Shown piece after piece: positions 36,709 to 50,151 of a stretch of DNA of 64,000 nt. The notes beneath the pieces were generated by a model, which saw nothing but the letters and a program-made list of their open reading frames with translations, made no database searches and was not told the DNA's origin. Position 1 is the first letter of the stretch. The number at the start of each line of letters is the position of its first letter. The translations under genes and the position numbers were made by a program. The stretch is from Akebia trifoliata (taxonomy: Eukaryota > Streptophyta > Magnoliopsida > Ranunculales > Lardizabalaceae): NCBI GenBank assembly GCA_017979445.1, contig CM030711.1:46795560-46859559 (forward strand). The letters are read 5' to 3'.

Positions 36709-36840
36709 TTTGCAGAGAAGGGAGAGGAATATCGAAAGTTGTCAAGTTAATCAAGTCCTTTACCCAAGAGTTTGATGACCATACATTTTTGAAAAAAAAG
36801 AAAAAAAAAATAATATGAAGGTATTAATTAGATCATTTTC

Positions 36841-36850
36841 TACTCTCTCT

Positions 36851-36890
<40 letters not shown>
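36841..36890. repeat. (CT)n(CA)n compound microsatellite
   Basis: About eleven CT units run into about twelve CA units. Confidence 0.95.
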
Positions 36891-39350
36891 GACAAAAGGT
36901 TAATTGTTTTAAAAAGCCATGGTATCTCAAATATGTACCAGAACCTAAGAGGATATCTTAAAATAACCAAACTTTAAATCATTGATCAAAGCAATGACTT
37001 GTCATGAAATTAGAAGAGATGGTTAATGAGTGGGAGACAAAAGAAAAGGGAAAATGAAAAAGAAAAAAAAGAAGGAATAATGATAGCATCTATAATTAGG
37101 GTGATTATATGTGTCCCTTGTCAAGATGCTGCGCATGCATAGAATGGTCAAGATCAGTTACTTAGTGGACACTATTGAAATATGAAACTAATATTTTTCA
37201 AAATTATTTATTAAATATAATCCAATCATTTATATATTACCCAAATTCTAAATTTAGTCAAGGTAAATCAATTATAACCTATCTTTTATAACTTGAAACT
37301 CTGACTCAGATATCCATTAGGTGAAGTCAATTCAGTAAGGGAGTGAAATTGATTTTAAAGATAACGACTTCTCCTTATCTTGGTCACTCAATCGAATCGA
37401 TAAATTTATTTCAACTATTTCTATTGTCTCATTTACATAGTCTGGTTCTGATTTAGATCTATACATTATTTCCAACACTTACTCTTTCACTTGTCATGTC
37501 CCTATTCGATTATCTAACCATGCATCCATTGAATCATTTTCAACATGAAAATGTTTGACACTAAAATTCACCACATTCTAGCACTACAAACTATATTTTA
37601 AGGATGCTTTAAATGAATAATTTTGATTATTCAAATTCATATCAAGTTTAATTAAGTATATCCAAGTGATTTGAAATTTTGTAAAGATCTTCAAGGCAAC
37701 AAGAACAATCCTCTTTACGGTCTATCTAAAATGTTATCTACATGAACTACATAAATGAAAGTACAAATGTGAAGTAAGAACATGGAATATCTATCTATCT
37801 GATCATTCTATTGTTGTATTCTCATATTCATGATGTTTAGGCCAATTTTTCAATCCAACCCTTTTCAAATTTATATAATGAAATAACTTGAAATTCCATC
37901 AAATGGATTCAACTTTGTCAATTAAGGTGACTCGTTGATAAAATTGTAGAGTTATAATTTTTTTTTTTAAAAACAAAATTTCTCAGATTACAAATCTTAG
38001 ACCAAACGTATTGTGAACCAAGTAACTATGGTTCAAACACCCGTGCTTTTTAATATCTACCTTGCCGATAGGTGAATCAAATATTTAAGATATGACATAG
38101 ATGATGATGACGATGATGACACTAATATTAAAGTTACTTGAGGCCCACGTATGAATGACATGTTGACATGTACATTAGTGCAACTATCTGCCATAGTAGG
38201 GTTTACCATGTGCCATAAAAGTGCTAGGTTTAAGCACATAAATAATTCAAAACAAGGCGCCACCACGTGAACTTGACATCTATCACCATCTTGACATTGC
38301 ACGCGAGTACACGAATAAAAAATCATGTTCTTAATCTAAAAATTTAGAAAGATTTGTCGAAAATCGTTGGTGAAATTACTTTTTACCTCCACTCATGAAA
38401 GTACAGGAAGCAAAAGATTTACATACCTTTCACTATGGGAAAAAAGGGCTAAATTCGACATTAAAGTTCATCGAATTTAACCCCTTTTCACGTGGTGTTT
38501 AAAAGAGTCATATAGAATTTACCCCTTTTTCACGTAGTGTTGGACAAGAAAATCTTACGTGTAAACAGTGAAAGACAATGAGATCGAGAAGACGACAAAT
38601 GATTTTACATCATACCAGCTGGTGGTGGTGGTTGGGTGGGCCCAATGTACAAATCGTTAACGATGGGTGTAGAATTCCGTACGTTTTGATACACATTAAC
38701 ATAGCCCACGCGTGAACAAGAAAACAACAAGACAACATATAGGATGCATACAGTACATACTGCTACTATGTAGAGGGAGAATTTCGTCCCTTTGTACCTT
38801 TGGCAGTTAAGATTTAAGAAGATGGTTAGAAAGGAAGCTTAGGGTACTCCTTAAAGGATAGAAACTCTTATCTTCCCCCAATCAGCCAATCTAAGCCATG
38901 TACTACCCCACATGCACGACAGTAGGACCCACCTTTTGATGAGATCTTATAAATGCAAGATAGATTGAGTGATGAATATATGGAATATTTCTTATAGCAC
39001 TCCAATAATGAATCTAAGTAAATTTCAAGTTGAGTGGATAAATTTAAAAAATATATATTTATGACAATTCATTGTTTCTCTTTAGAAAAATTAAGATAAA
39101 ATCCTAATTACTTTGATTTTATGATAAGTTATATTGTTTCCTTTGATTTTTTTTTTCTTTTTCTATAGGGATCTTCTTCTTAGACCCTAATTTGTTAGTA
39201 ATTAGAATTAATGTAATGATTTTCTAACTCAACTCTGACAGAATAGCTCGAAACACATTGACGTGGCATGTGTCAGAACCGTAGCTTTTTTCCCCTTGAG
39301 ACAACTTAACTGACATGTGTCGGGCGCTACATGACAATTAAAATCAAGGC

Positions 39351-39633
39351 AAATTTACCAAAACATGCACCAAAATTTGACTATTTACCAAAATGGTAAA
39401 CAGTAGCAATTAATTTTGAAAACGATAATTTATCATTTTCGAAAATAATTTTTTTTACCAAATCTGTAAAAACAGTATAAAAAAATTATTCTGAAAACAA
39501 CCTTTTTATTTTTTATTGAAATTATGAAAAAATCCTCCTCTCCGAAAACAGTAATTTACTATTTTTAGAATTAATTGCTATAGTTTACCATTTTGGTAAT
39601 TAATTATGAAAACTGTACTGTTTTGATAAATTT
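39351..39633. mobile_element. AT-rich inverted-repeat element
   Basis: AAATTTACCAAAACATGC and TTACCAAAATGGTAAACAG near the left end are mirrored by TTTACCATTTTGGTAATTA and TGTTTTGATAAATTT at the right. No ORF. Confidence 0.6.
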
Positions 39634-40768
39634 TTTTAAAATCAACTTACAACACATTGCATCAACCACAAGGATTTATCAGACAGGCTTGTCTATTGCA
39701 ATTTTATTACAAAAACTCCCTTACTTAATCAAGCTTGTTGATGAACAAATCTTACTAATGTGATGATTATAAATCGCCCATGAGAATCATTTGAGTCCAA
39801 TGGATAGAAAACTCCAATCAGAATATTTTTAGGTAAGTCCTTTATTAGGTGGGCCAATCATTTCATGGTTAGAGGCCTCAAATAAGTGTATAAGCGTTGC
39901 TTTGTGGTGGGTCCATAACTCAACATTAAATTTTTTGCCTCAAATGATTATAGACACTCATTATTTTTTATGACTGTAATTATCAGCATCAATACTATAT
40001 CTTAAATATTGGGATCAACAACAAGAATCATTCATTTCTTCTGAAGAATAATGTATAGGAGAAAGAGAAGGAATCTATGGTTTTTTCCCCAAATATTTTA
40101 GGATTTAATCCATTTGGCATGATCTAAAGCTAATCCACTACTATAGATGTGTTTGATTAAGACATAAACCTCCAAGTTTTAGTAAATATTTGAGAAACTC
40201 GTGTTTTCAAACCGATGACAACCTATTTGACCTCAGTCTATTCTAGAATACAATGAAAATGTCCTTAATACCTCAGCTTCAACTTTTATGGTATAATTTT
40301 ACCTTTGTTTTCAACGTTAAAGTCCTATCTTCTTCAATTTTCAAATCTCAAGAACAAGATTAAATTTTGGAGGGAAGAAAAAGATGACAAATTGTTTGAT
40401 AGAAAAATTATAAATTTTCTATAAAATATTAAAAATGAAATTAAAGATGATGAATTGAAAAAGGGGTTGCATAAGTTAAAATTATTTACCCAAGAAAATT
40501 AAGAACTTGAGAGGGGGGGGGGGGGTATTATTGAGGATTTTCGCTAGAGATTGAAGATGAGGGTATTTAAGTCATTGTATGAAAATCTTCAAGAACAACA
40601 ATCTCAAATATTGACAAAAACATAGAGGGCCATGTCTACATCACCCTCATAAATTTTGTATACATTTTTCCTCTCCTCTCTTTTAATATTAAAAAGCTCC
40701 TCTTCTTATTAACTATCCTCATCCATGTGCCCTAACTATTGCACTATTAATCATATTAGTTTAGAGCC

Positions 40769-40985
40769 ATGGCTATATCCTATGCCCTAAGTTGTACTAA
40801 AATAGGATACCACATTTTAAAAGTTAGAACTGCACAAATTCCAACATTTTGTCAAAGGGCCGATGAGATGGCCAAAACCATATCTCAGGAAGCTTTGGCC
40901 TTGAGTTTGAATCCTCATTTAAGGGCCATCGTTAGGGATTTATCCCATAACTTACTTGACGCATGTGGGGATAAGGGACTACAGG
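40769..40985 (+). CDS. Orphan exon-like ORF, function unknown
   Basis: ATG in good plant context (gccATGGC) opens about 72 codons of balanced composition (MAISYALSCTKIGYHILK...). The ORF reaches a consensus donor CAG/GTACCC after residues DKGLQ, and a stop follows a few codons later if unspliced (40993). I do not recognise the protein and found no second exon downstream. It may be the first exon of a gene whose remainder is unclear, a fragment captured by a transposon, or chance. No neighbouring gene suggests a role. Confidence 0.3.
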
Positions 40986-41324
40986 TACCCTGAGGATTAG
41001 TTGGATGCTCAAATACATTGGTTCCATAAATAAAAAAATCCACCTCCTGTAAGTTATAGTATTAAAAAAGTAAAAACTAAAGAACCCTTGTCTTCAACTT
41101 CATAATTTGCTACCTCCTTCAACATGTATACCATAAGAACAAGGGTAGAATCAAGGGTTTGAGGCAACCAATTGAAGTCAAAATGGAATAAATTAAAAAA
41201 AAAAAAATTGGAAATTACACCAAAGGTTGAAGATGAAGGGATTTTGGGAAAAAAACACAAGGGTATTTTCGCAAAATGTTGAAGTTAATGGTATTTAAGT
41301 CATTGTTAGTTAGTCTCTCAGACA

Positions 41325-42897
41325 AGTCTCTTGCCAAGGTATTAAATTTTGATTTTGGTGTCTATTTCAATTAGTCTAGAAATGAAAATATTTTGATCAA
41401 TCTGAAAATTAGTACAATTTTTAGAAATGAATGAATATAATGTGTAAAACATTGAAATGAATAAACTATTAAGTATTGCATTCATATATGTTATTATATT
41501 TTTTATTTTTATTAATATGTATGAATAAATTATTAATATATTCAACTAATTAAAACATTGTTGATTGTGTGCATGTTTATATAAACGTACTAATATGTAT
41601 ACATTAAAATAAGATGAATCAGTTAACTAGCTATTCATAATTCAATTATACTAACATATAAATGTCATATGCAATAATTTATTTGTAATTATTTTATGAA
41701 ATTTACAAGTTCTTTCTAAAAGTAATTATAGTTTTTTTTTTTTTAAAGAATATTTCAATCAAAATTTACCATTCCTCGAAATATTTTTGTCGAAATATTG
41801 CATTTTGTATCTAAATTTTGATATTTCAATCAAAATTCACTATTCATCAAAATATTTCACGAAATGAATAGTGATTTCTATCGAAATATATACAAAAAAG
41901 AAACTATAGATTTGGTATGTTTGGTAACATTTCTGAAGTTTGAAGTCTAGTTTCTGTTTTCTGAAATCTAAAATCTGAAATTTGATTCTGAAAAAATTGT
42001 TTGTTTGTCATTTTTAAAAGTTTCTAGTTACAAACAAAATTTTAAAACATAATGATCATTTTGACAATATTATCTTTTTGTAATTCTAATAAACTATCAA
42101 TAGAAAAACATAATAAAAGATACAATAACATGCAAGCACTACCCAATTGGATTGAGATGTGAACTACCTAATCACCTCTTCATGATTCATGGAATAGATA
42201 ATTCTGAGCTATTCCTAGAAAATATAATTCTGAGCTATTAACTAGTATCTTATAATTTTAAAAATCATCAAAGGCCAAGATGACTGCTCTAATAATCTCA
42301 ATTGTTTTTTCTTGAAACACCCAAATCAATAAAACCTAAACTGCATACATTAAAAAAATTGTAGAGAATTTTAAATTATAAACATATAATCAAAATAGAT
42401 GTCCATTAATGGATGAAAATAGTAGATCAAAGATAAATAAAGATCTTACTATGTTAATTTCGAAGTGAAAAATATAGGATTTTTGAACACAAAATGAGAG
42501 AAAGGAGAAAGATCTTGACAGCACTGTTGTAGAGGAATTAGAGGTAAAAGAGAAAGTAAATGTAGAAAAATTAAAAATAAGGATTTTAGGATTTGTATAA
42601 ATAAGGGATAAGTGATAGAAATCAGTGTTTTAATGATGTTATTTTAGGAATAAAAAATAAATTCTGAATTCTTAAATTTCATCCAGTATCCCCCCATCAC
42701 TAAACCAAAATTTCTGAATTTTGAAATCTGAATCGAAACAAACAGCAATAGAGCTTCTGAAGTCTGAATTTTAAAGGTAGACCACCTCCATTCAGACTTT
42801 AGAAGTGTTACCAAGCACACTAAATTTTGTGTCAGAACTTCTGAAAATAAAAATATTCGTTGAAATATGCCAAAATTTAATACTATGTCCTTTGTTA
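41325..42897. mobile_element. Possible older DNA transposon enclosing the 41.9-42.8 kb element
   Basis: AAGGTATTAAATTTTGATTTT at the left and AAAATTTAATACTATG at the right are imperfectly inverted and enclose the element below, with further TTTCAAT/ATTGAAA mirror symmetry. Borders and class are uncertain. Confidence 0.35.
41914..42821. mobile_element. Non-autonomous TIR transposon, about 0.9 kb
   Basis: Left end GGTATGTTTGGTAACATTTC and right end reading (minus) TAGTGTGCTTGGTAACACTTC are inverted repeats of over 25 bp, extending into CTGAAGTTTGAA/TCTAAAGTCTGAA. The interior has no transposase. No clear target duplication was found. Confidence 0.65.
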
Positions 42898-43619
42898 AGG
42901 GGATGAGTTATTTAATTTGAAGATACAAGTACATCTCAAATATTCACCAAATGTGAAGGGTTCTTCTAAATCACCCTTCAAATTTCGTAATTGTTAAACT
43001 TACCCATTTCAATGCATCCGTTTTCCATAGTCCATCACGCTTATCAATATCTTTTGCTCCCACACCTGGTTTGGGTCAAGTCCGGATTAATCCTAATCCA
43101 ACGTTCTCAATAGTCAAAACCAGGTCGACCCTCATTAGATCCAAACTAGACCCATATTGCTAATGAGATCCTAAAGGCCTAGGTCGGACCGACATATTTA
43201 CGGAGGATCCAAATCTCAAATGATCCAATTAACTGAGACTGATACACTCATTTGCTGGACCCAACCGATCACAAAGTGGGCCCTCTCGTTTACTAATCAT
43301 AATTACATCATTATGTGCCACGTGTAAGACAGAGGATTCACGAAGACAGAGTTGCCATCTTCTCATATTTGAGAAATAACTAGGGAGATTTATGTTGTAT
43401 ACATCTTCCACGTGATAACGTAGGACGCGGTGATAGGGACTCAAGAGAGAGAAAAAGAGAAGAGAGAGAATCCCAACTTGCAAAAGCGACATAACGAAGT
43501 AACCGAACAGTGACGTCACGTGATCCATCCCGGGCCTACGTAATCTCGTGGTAAAATAATAAAATAGAGTTGGTTGATAAAGTACAGATGACGCATGTTG
43601 GTTTAAATCAGACCATAGT

Positions 43620-44680
43620 CTTAAAACTCACCGAGTCCATATAACTCGAGCAAGTCGAGTTGTTCCAATGAATTTTAAGTTGACTCGGTATTGAAATTCG
43701 TTTGAATCAACTAGATGAGTTGACTCGAAGTCAAAATGTAAACTTGACCAAGTTATTTTTTTTTTTTTTTATAGTAAGTATTTGTATATTTAAACTTGAC
43801 AATAACTTTAAAACTCTACGAACCAAGTGTTGATTGGCCCTTTCACGTTTGAGTGATTATTTGACGTATCCATATATTTTAAAATTAATTAATACCCCTT
43901 GACCTTGGTCTTCTCTTATAGATTAAAGAAAATGATCTAATGGCAACATAATCTTTAGTTTTTCTTCCTAAAATTATTCATCTTACCTTCTTATAATGCA
44001 ACGATGATAATGATAGGATGATGATCATCATCCAACTGATTTGGAATGTGTAAGTGACTGATGTAAGGTCTAAAATAGTTAGACCACATCAAATAGTATC
44101 AACTTGAAAATCCAAAGTGGACTCAAATGAGTCAAATAAAATTATATTAGTTTTATAAAAATTAAAATATATTTTTAACATTTAAAATATAATATTTTCT
44201 CTACAAAATACTTTATATGTAACCAAATAACTAGATTATAATTTTGACCTTATTAAATGCATTTTCAAGTTGACTTGGCAAGTTGATTCCACCGAGTTTG
44301 GGCCCAAGTCACTACAAATTCTAATCAAGTTGACTCGAGCAATCAAGTTCTATAGATCACTATCAACTCGATTGGACTTTGTAATGATTTGGCACCAAAC
44401 TCAACGGAACCAAAGTTCCAAGTTAACTAAAAAAATGTACCGAGTAACTTCAAAATTTTAACTAAGATATTTGGTTATATAAAATAAATTTTGTGGAGAA
44501 CAAAAAATATTTTTTATTTTTTATATTTGTTTTTTAAAATATTCATAATATTAATATAATTTTATTCAACTCACAAGTCTCCAAGTTAATTCAATTTAAT
44601 GGAGATTTGTGAGTCATTGTGTTCACTCAACTCATTAGATATCCAAGTCGAATCTAGTTTTTGAGTTATAAAACACATTG
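43620..44680. repeat. Dispersed GAGTTGACTCG-rich repeat
   Basis: TTAAAACTCACCGAGT starts a tract of CGAGT/ACTCG words in both orientations, closed near 44670 by TTTTTGAGTTATAAAAC. A related stretch lies at 53950-54290. It resembles eroded TIR elements common in dicots; the class is uncertain. Confidence 0.4.
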
Positions 44681-45914
44681 TGTAGATACATGTATCAAAA
44701 GATTGATGCAGACATTTTCGAACAAGATGCCACACCATTAGTAATCCACACACCAAAAATCAGCTTGATTATTGATTCCTATCCATTCTTCATCTTTTAT
44801 CATCTTTTATTCAAAACCTTGAGGGGTTGGATCAATGGCAATTTCGGACCGATAAGCAGGTAATGCTCATAGGTCGTGAGTTCAATACCCAGTATAAGCA
44901 TTAATTCCTTAGGGGCCACCCATGAGGGCACACCCTCACTTTACTGGTGCATTTGATGTGATGGCGTTGCACGTGCCCCACAATTAGTCTTTTGACAAGA
45001 CCATGGTTATTGGATTGGGCAAAGGCTAGATACGAGCCCAGTCCATTGTCTACTAGGATACCTGGTTATATATAATAATAAAAAAAAGTTCAAATCCAAC
45101 GACGAGAATCACCAACTGGGCTAATTTTGGTGTGTGCATAACCTCATAAGGGTGAGCCAAAACATTCATCGAGCCAGTCAAGCATTTGTGAAGATGTCTA
45201 AGTAAAATTTTCGATTTAGACATTTGTATCAAAGTTTCAATAGTTTTATCATGCAAACTTTAGACTAACAAATGTAGGTTCCCATCGTATCTTGCTTGAT
45301 GGTAGTAATCGAAGGGTTTATGATTTTAATATATAGTTAGGATTATCAAATTAAGCCGATCCTTTTGTAGGACCATTGATTAGATGGATTGTCGATCATA
45401 CAAATGATACCATGATACGATGAACCACCACCATTTAAAGGTGCTTCCTCTCTGGAACCAATTTGATGAGGATCAGATTCGATTTGGAACCAATCTCTAG
45501 TTAGGTTAATATCATATCTTAATATTGGGATTCAAATCCAATCCAATAACAACTAGATCAAGTTTGAATTGGATCCAATCAGAATTGATATAAAAATCTA
45601 AACAAAATCTATATAATAAAACACAATTGTAGGATTCCTATTTACTACAATTATGAGAGATAAATGTTCTATCGATTCCTTTGTATGGGCTTTACTTTAT
45701 TGTCCTTCCTTTATTTCCCTCTTCTATTCCTTCCTCTGTTCTTTTCAATAATACCCTTTTAATTAACTACTCTTTTCCTCTTTCACCCTTTTAACCCCCA
45801 AAATTTATTTAATGATATACCTCCAATTTTATTATTTTTCATTCTTTTACCCCCTTAACCCCCTAAAGAGGATATCCACACGGTGAACTCCAGTATCTAT
45901 ACAATAAAACACTA

Positions 45915-47075
45915 TGTAGGCGTTTGGATATGACTCCTTGGCTACTTCTGACTCTTGCGGGGAGTTAGAAGTCATTTGGATGCGTTTGTATGAACTACTC
46001 TTTCGAAGAGTTACTCCGCGCAAGAGAAAGAAATTACTCTTTATGAAGAAGTCAAGAAAACCTATTTCTCAAAACTCTTCTTGCGGGGAGTCAAAATCTA
46101 ACGGTTCGTTTTACCAAAATACCCCTAACTTTATTAATTTTCTATGAAAATATTTCTAATTCATTTGCCCTTAAATCAAACAAAAGAAACATTTATTAAT
46201 ATTAATTTTTTTTTTTAAATTTTGAGTATAATAGATTTAAACACATTATATTAATATTTAATATTTAAAATATTATATTATATTAATATTTATAGTTAAA
46301 CACATTATATTAATATTAATATTTAAAATATTATATTATATTATATTAATATTTATTATATTATATTATATTATATTATATTAATATTTATAGTTAAAAT
46401 GTAAAAAACAGTATAGTTTGAAGGCATATTATGACACTAAAAGACAGTCTGTCAATTTTTTTTTTTAATTTTGAATATAATGGATTTAAACACATTATAT
46501 TAATATTTAATATTTAAAATATATATTATATTATATTAATATTTATTTATATTATATTATATTAATATTTATTATATTATTATATTAATATTTATAGTTA
46601 AAATGTAAAAAACAGTATAGTTTGAAGGCATCTTATGACACTAAAAGACAGTCTGTCAAAATTTTTTTTTAATATTATGTCATATTATGTCAAAAACAGT
46701 CAGTCAATTTTTTTTAAAATTTTTAAGTATAATGGATTTAAACATATTATATTAATATTTAATATTTAAAATATTATATTATATATTAATATTTATAGTT
46801 AAAATGTCAAAAACAATATAGTTTGAAGGCATATTATGACACTAAAAGATAAAAAACAATAACTGATATAATATAAGGGTATTCTAATCTTTTTTCTAGA
46901 AGTCATGAGAAGTCAGTATGGTTCCCAAACAAACTTCTAGCACAAAAGTACTTCTGCCAGTTGATTGCCAAACGCCATTTCTGCACATAATTACTTTTCC
47001 AGCTCCTCCATAGAGTACTTCAGCTCCTGTTCTTTGGAAGAGTAGTTCTGCTCCTGGTATCCAAACAGGCCTTAT
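45915..47075. mobile_element. PIF/Harbinger-like non-autonomous element with internal tandem repeats
   Basis: The left end GGCGTTTGGATATGACTCC and the right end (minus strand GGCCTGTTTGGATACCAGG) are inverted, and the flanks GTA/TTA approximate a 3-bp target duplication. The sub-terminal TTCTGACTCTTGCGGGGAGT is shared with the element at 54908. The interior is an AT-rich tandem array; no transposase. Confidence 0.65.
46203..46860. repeat. Three AT-rich tandem units inside the 45.9-kb element
   Basis: Units start at about 46203, 46456 and 46707. Each runs from a T-tract through GATTTAAACA, many TTATATTAATATTTA words and AACARTATAGTTTGAAGGCA to ATGACACTAAAAGA. Unit length varies (about 150-250 bp), mostly by the number of TATTA words. 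Confidence 0.85.
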
Positions 47076-47450
47076 ATTTCTCATCACAATGTTTTTATCT
47101 TCTATATAAATGGGGGTTGGGAGTTAATCCCCTCGCAAATCTTGTGCAATAATTTTAATTTTATTAAAATTTTCTCTTTTTTACTTTTCAATAATACATT
47201 TCCAACTTTATTCTCTTTCGTCTTCTCCCTCTTTTTATTAATGTCCTTCCAACTTTATTATGTTTCTATAATTTTATTTACTTTTCTCTTTCATCCCTTT
47301 TACCCCAAAGAGATTGACAATGTAGGCACCAACAAATTCTAATATAATATAATAATTTGTATAGTTTCTTACATTTTATCTAATTAGACCCTTATTGGAT
47401 TGGGACAGGGTTGATCTAGTACCAATATGATAGGTTATGGATTCTTATAA

Positions 47451-47863
47451 TGGGTCAGGTTCAAGGGACATATGAGAAGACATATGTACAAACAATGTAA
47501 CATTAATAAATTTTCAAAATATGGGTTAGAAGTTTTGGATTGAGCTGATTTTTTGTGAGGATGATCTCTATGATGGGAAGATTATCTGAAAAAAAAAAAA
47601 TCAGTCCAATCTGAAACTTCTAACCCCATTAAAAGTGATTTAGAATGTGGACCGTCGATTTTTTTCTAATTTTTGTCAATAATTTGTAAATCACTTTTGA
47701 TGGATTTAGAAGTTTCAGATTGAGCTGATTTTTTGTGAGGATGATCTTCTCATCATAGCGACCATCCTCGCAAAAAATCAGCTCAATTCAAAACCTCTAA
47801 CCCATATTTTGAAAAATCATTATTTTTTCATATATTTTTACATATGGCCCTTGAACCGCCCCC
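47451..47863. mobile_element. Mutator-like MITE with 9-bp TSD
   Basis: Exact 9-bp duplication TTCTTATAA (47442-47450 and 47864-47872). The ends GGTTCAAGGGACATATG and CATATGGCCCTTGAACC are inverted. Inside are two mirrored blocks built from TTAGAAGTTT, GAGCTGATTTTTTGTGAGGA and their complements, shared with the element at 56001-56388. Confidence 0.8.
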
Positions 47864-48351
47864 TTCTTATAAAAGCATAAATCTTCAATCCATATATGAA
47901 GTTATCAAATTGAAATGGATTGGACTTTGGTCTGATCCGAGCCATTGACAACCACAAGATTGATTCAATCCAACGGTGATAGCTAGGCAAAGTAGATAGT
48001 TCAGTAGCCATATATAATGCGATGCAATTACTAACTTTAAATTCGTCCACTTGCACCCTACCATCCAAAAACAAACTGAATATAACAGGCGGTGCTGAGG
48101 TGGACTGACAATGGTGGGCCTTGTGAACATTTAATAACCGGCCGAGTTGTGAAAAGTGGATCCCTCCACCACAACAAGAAATGCGGGCGGTCTCCACCTC
48201 CAAAAATTTAATTACCAAATTCCATAATCATTTTTACTTTTTAATTTCTGGGTCCACATCAATTTTTTATTATCTAACATTTAAGATGTTTGATAGAGTC
48301 TTCTTGTATTTAAATTATTTATTATTAAAAAAACACTAATGCTAAGGTGAC

Positions 48352-48510
48352 ATAGGGTATTTATTGCGATTCTAACAATTTTGACGTGGGATGTGCACAT
48401 AATCGTAAATGCTTTCCTCGGGATACGAATAAAAATATGTATGATTATGTACACATCTCCATGTTAGAATTGTGAGAATCACAGTAAATCCTATGTCACC
48501 CCAGCACGAC
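48352..48510. mobile_element. MITE, GTGACA family, first of a tandem pair
   Basis: AAGGTGACATAGGGTATTTA and GCGATTCTAAC at the left mirror GAGAATCACAGTAAATCC and TATGTCACCCCAGC at the right. The loop carries TTTCCTCGGGATACGAATAA. Confidence 0.75.
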
Positions 48511-48531
48511 TCTTAAAAAAAATAAGAGTTG

Positions 48532-48695
48532 TGCCGAGGTGTCATTGGGATTTATTGCGATTCTAACATTTCTTATGTGGGAATGCACACATAATCATAT
48601 ATGTCTTTCCTCGAGATATGATTAAAAAGTATCTACAATTATTTGTGCACCTCCACATCAGAAATGTGAGAATCATAGCAAATCTAAGGTCAGAT
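48532..48695. mobile_element. MITE, GTGACA family, second of a tandem pair
   Basis: GTGCCGAGGTGTCATTGGGA then TTTATTGCGATTCTAACAT. The right arm reads GAAATGTGAGAATCATAGCA. It lies about 20 bp from the previous copy in the same orientation but has diverged from it. Confidence 0.7.
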
Positions 48696-49200
48696 TAGAA
48701 AAATAACTTTGAGGTTGTGAGTTCAAATGCAAGTTACCTATAAAAAATAATGGTTGGTAACCAAAAACTCAAATAATATGTCCTCGACTATCATTATCAC
48801 CAATATCAAAGCCTTATTTAAAAGATCTAGGTTATACGTGAATGGGTCGTTTTTCCTTCACTTATAAAAGGTACCGTGTGCCTTGATTAGAAGAAACACA
48901 ATTCTTTATCTTATATCTTCAATGAGGAATTGTAAAGATAGTTTTAGACAACTCAATTTATTAGTATTCTAGAATCTATCTAGGGGAGTTTGAAACATTG
49001 GATGCTAGCTTTAAAAAAGATGAAGAGGCATATATCAAAGTGAGGCATGTGTGACTAAGATGATGTGAACAATTTTAGCATCCAAAATGACAACATGCAT
49101 GGTTTATCATACATAAGAATGATATAAGCTTAATCATCACCTTTGAATCTTTATCCCTAAAGATTCTTTTGGACGTCAACTAAATGAATCATATGTTGTA

Positions 49201-49290
49201 GGTGCCAATTAGCTTAATTGGTAAAAAATTTGGGTGATGATACTACAGACCTGAGTTTAAATCCCGCCATCACCTAGTTAGACCACATTT
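49201..49290 (+). mobile_element. tRNA-derived SINE head, family A
   Basis: GGTGCCAATTAGCTTAATTGG then ACCTGAGTTTAAATCCC give A- and B-box-like spacing, as at 18198 and 25096. The 3' border is unclear. Confidence 0.55.
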
Positions 49291-50106
49291 TTGAACAAAG
49301 ATTTGTTGTTTCAAATCTTATGTGTTAATTGATGAACAAATGATATGCTGCCACGTGTATTGAGAAAGTAAAATCCTTGCACTTAACTACTCAAAAAATT
49401 TCTCCAAATTTTCTCTCCACTTACCAACCACTCCTATGTTTTCAATACAAGGTAAGCCATTGATTCATCAACTTAGCACATAAAATTCAAAACAACAAAT
49501 CTCTGTTCCATGGTTTTGGATGGTCCATTAATTAGCCTCTACTTCTTAATATTTTTTATTTATGGATTCTACGAATACGGGAAGTCCATAATTATGGATT
49601 CCTTATTAGGTTAGAATTCTAAAAGAATCCTCACTAGGTTTTAGTTGAAAATCTTAATGGATAGAAATTCTACCAAATGAGAAATTTTGGGTCATCTACT
49701 GTCATTTATTTAAATGAGACGACATCCTTGTTATAGTGAATCGATACACACAAAAAATACTGAAATTCTGAAAATCATGGAAAGGGTTTTTATGGAAAGA
49801 AAATGATCTTCATCAATCATTACAAGTCCTAGCTGTATCAAATTAACATAGAGTCGGAGTGACTTAACAGATTAAAGAAAAGATGAATCAAGCCGATTCA
49901 CAATATGTAGGTTATTGAACATATATGGTTCTGTGGATTTTTTAATTGCTCAGTAATTTATCAATGGTACAACATACACTCTCGATAGGAATTCTTGAGA
50001 TATGAATGACTAAAGATCTTGTTTCAGTGTGATTAAAGAAATTATTGTTCATGTGAAATGATTTTGAATAGGGAAAAATCTCACATCATATTCCTTTATT
50101 TAATTC

Positions 50107-50111
<5 letters not shown>

Positions 50112-50147
<36 letters not shown>
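50112..50147. repeat. (AT)n microsatellite
   Basis: About 18 uninterrupted AT units. Confidence 0.95.

Positions 50148-50151
<4 letters not shown>

Larger units (their letters stand above)
32650..40768. other. Intergenic, no protein gene seen
   Basis: Holds the MITEs, SINE and microsatellites listed separately and otherwise AT-rich DNA. No ORF over 100 codons has a recognisable domain, and I saw no conserved RNA. Confidence 0.55.

Noticed and set aside
44831..44960. Another SINE-like head (GTGAGTTCAATACCC)
   Set aside because: The B-box resemblance is weak, and no second copy or A-rich tail was found to define borders.
46203..46860. Possible CRISPR-like or satellite array
   Set aside because: Only three unequal AT-rich units inside a transposon in a plant genome; no regular spacers.
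47838..48218. 126-codon minus-strand ORF
   Set aside because: Its 3' end lies in a transposon terminus, the translation resembles no known protein and there is no conserved motif; probably chance.
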